DNA of 6,150 nt from Acidobacteriaceae bacterium (lineage in GTDB: Bacteria > Acidobacteriota > Terriglobia > Terriglobales > Acidobacteriaceae). The notes beneath the pieces were generated by a model, which was not told where the DNA came from, did no database searches, and saw only the letters and a list, made by a program, of their open reading frames with translations. The translations under genes were made by a program, and so were the position numbers. Shown here piece by piece: positions 5,970-6,150 of this stretch; the stretch's first letter is position 1, and the number at the start of each line of letters is the position of its first letter. The stretch covers positions 1-6,150 of the forward strand of contig PLKU01000111.1 of the NCBI GenBank assembly GCA_003140705.1, given 5' to 3'.

Positions 5970-6014
5970 TCGTTCGATGCCCCAGGTTCGCCTTGGATTC
6001 AAATCGGGTGCCTC

Positions 6015-6150
6015 TTAATCGATCGGCGGTGCAAGCACGTAAACATAGACAAGCAACGCCACACCGATCAAGACACACAACGCACCGCAGAGAGCGACGC
6101 CAACGCTACCGGTCAGAACGCGAAGGAAGACCGCCAGCCCAATTCCACCG
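6015..6150 (-). CDS. C-terminal end of an unidentified membrane protein (partial)
   Basis: An open frame enters from the right edge and ends at TAA (6017-6015), giving 44 residues. From about residue 16 to 39 it is almost entirely hydrophobic (VGVALCGALC..., then VLIGVALLVYVYVL), clearly a transmembrane helix. The preceding part, GGIGLAVFLRVLTG, may be the end of another helix or a short loop. The protein ends APPID. The start lies outside the window. No family can be assigned from this fragment. The stop is 112 bp upstream of the dioxygenase start on the same strand, and the palindrome lies between them, so cotranscription is possible but separate control seems more likely. Confidence 0.6.
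   Translation of the reverse strand, partial: GGIGLAVFLRVLTGSVGVALCGALCVLIGVALLVYVYVLAPPID

Noticed and set aside
5981..5996. Imperfect hairpin (CCAAGG and CCTGGG around CGAA) behind the membrane-protein fragment
   Set aside because: The stem has a mismatch and no T-run follows on the transcribed strand, so it cannot be supported as a terminator.
1..6150. A novel multi-gene system, CRISPR array, mobile element or toxin-antitoxin pair
   Set aside because: All substantial genes belong to known housekeeping or metabolic families. I saw no regularly spaced repeats, transposase, integrase, terminal inverted repeats or paired small genes.

Overview
The window looks like a chromosomal core-genome segment of a Gram-negative (diderm) bacterium, most likely an Acidobacteriota member. 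The base composition is moderately GC-rich. bamA is followed on the same strand by an OmpH/Skp-type chaperone gene, several genes start with GTG, and the BamA is large (996 aa) with long polar surface loops. The phylum assignment is inferred from gene style and order; no marker gene proves it.

Layout, left to right. Positions 1-142 hold the downstream flank of ompH, with a stem-loop and a weak candidate for the start of a further minus-strand gene. Positions 143-736 (minus) encode a secreted OmpH/Skp-like periplasmic chaperone. The 350-bp gap 737-1086 is not empty: reading in the direction of transcription (minus) it holds two tandem terminator-like hairpins behind bamA, a sigma70-like promoter with a perfect TATAAT, and a leader of about 155 nt with a hairpin, leading to the ompH ribosome binding site. 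Positions 1087-4077 (minus) encode BamA, with a signal peptide, five POTRA domains and a 16-strand-type barrel carrying three Cys pairs. The gap 4078-4449 is a divergent control region between bamA and a plus-strand glutathione peroxidase gene (4450-4962). A convergent gap of 133 bp separates that gene from a minus-strand DODA-type (YgiD-like) extradiol dioxygenase (5096-5902). A near-perfect 22-bp palindrome lies just upstream of the dioxygenase start. The right edge (6015-6150, minus) carries the C-terminal end of a membrane protein that runs off the window.

Functionally, BamA and OmpH/Skp belong to one process: Skp-type chaperones carry unfolded outer-membrane proteins across the periplasm, and BamA inserts them into the outer membrane. 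The sequence suggests that the two genes are transcribed separately rather than as a simple operon. The peroxidase (thiol-dependent peroxide reduction) and the dioxygenase (aromatic/catechol metabolism or a promiscuous ring-cleaving enzyme) have no direct link to BamA that can be seen here, apart from the peroxidase sharing an upstream region with it.

I saw no mobile element, CRISPR array, tRNA, rRNA, toxin-antitoxin pair or defence system, and nothing that makes a convincing case for a new multi-gene system. The points most worth a second look are regulatory or structural: the extra Cys pairs of BamA, its uncertain start, the operator-like palindrome, and the terminator-promoter-leader block before ompH.
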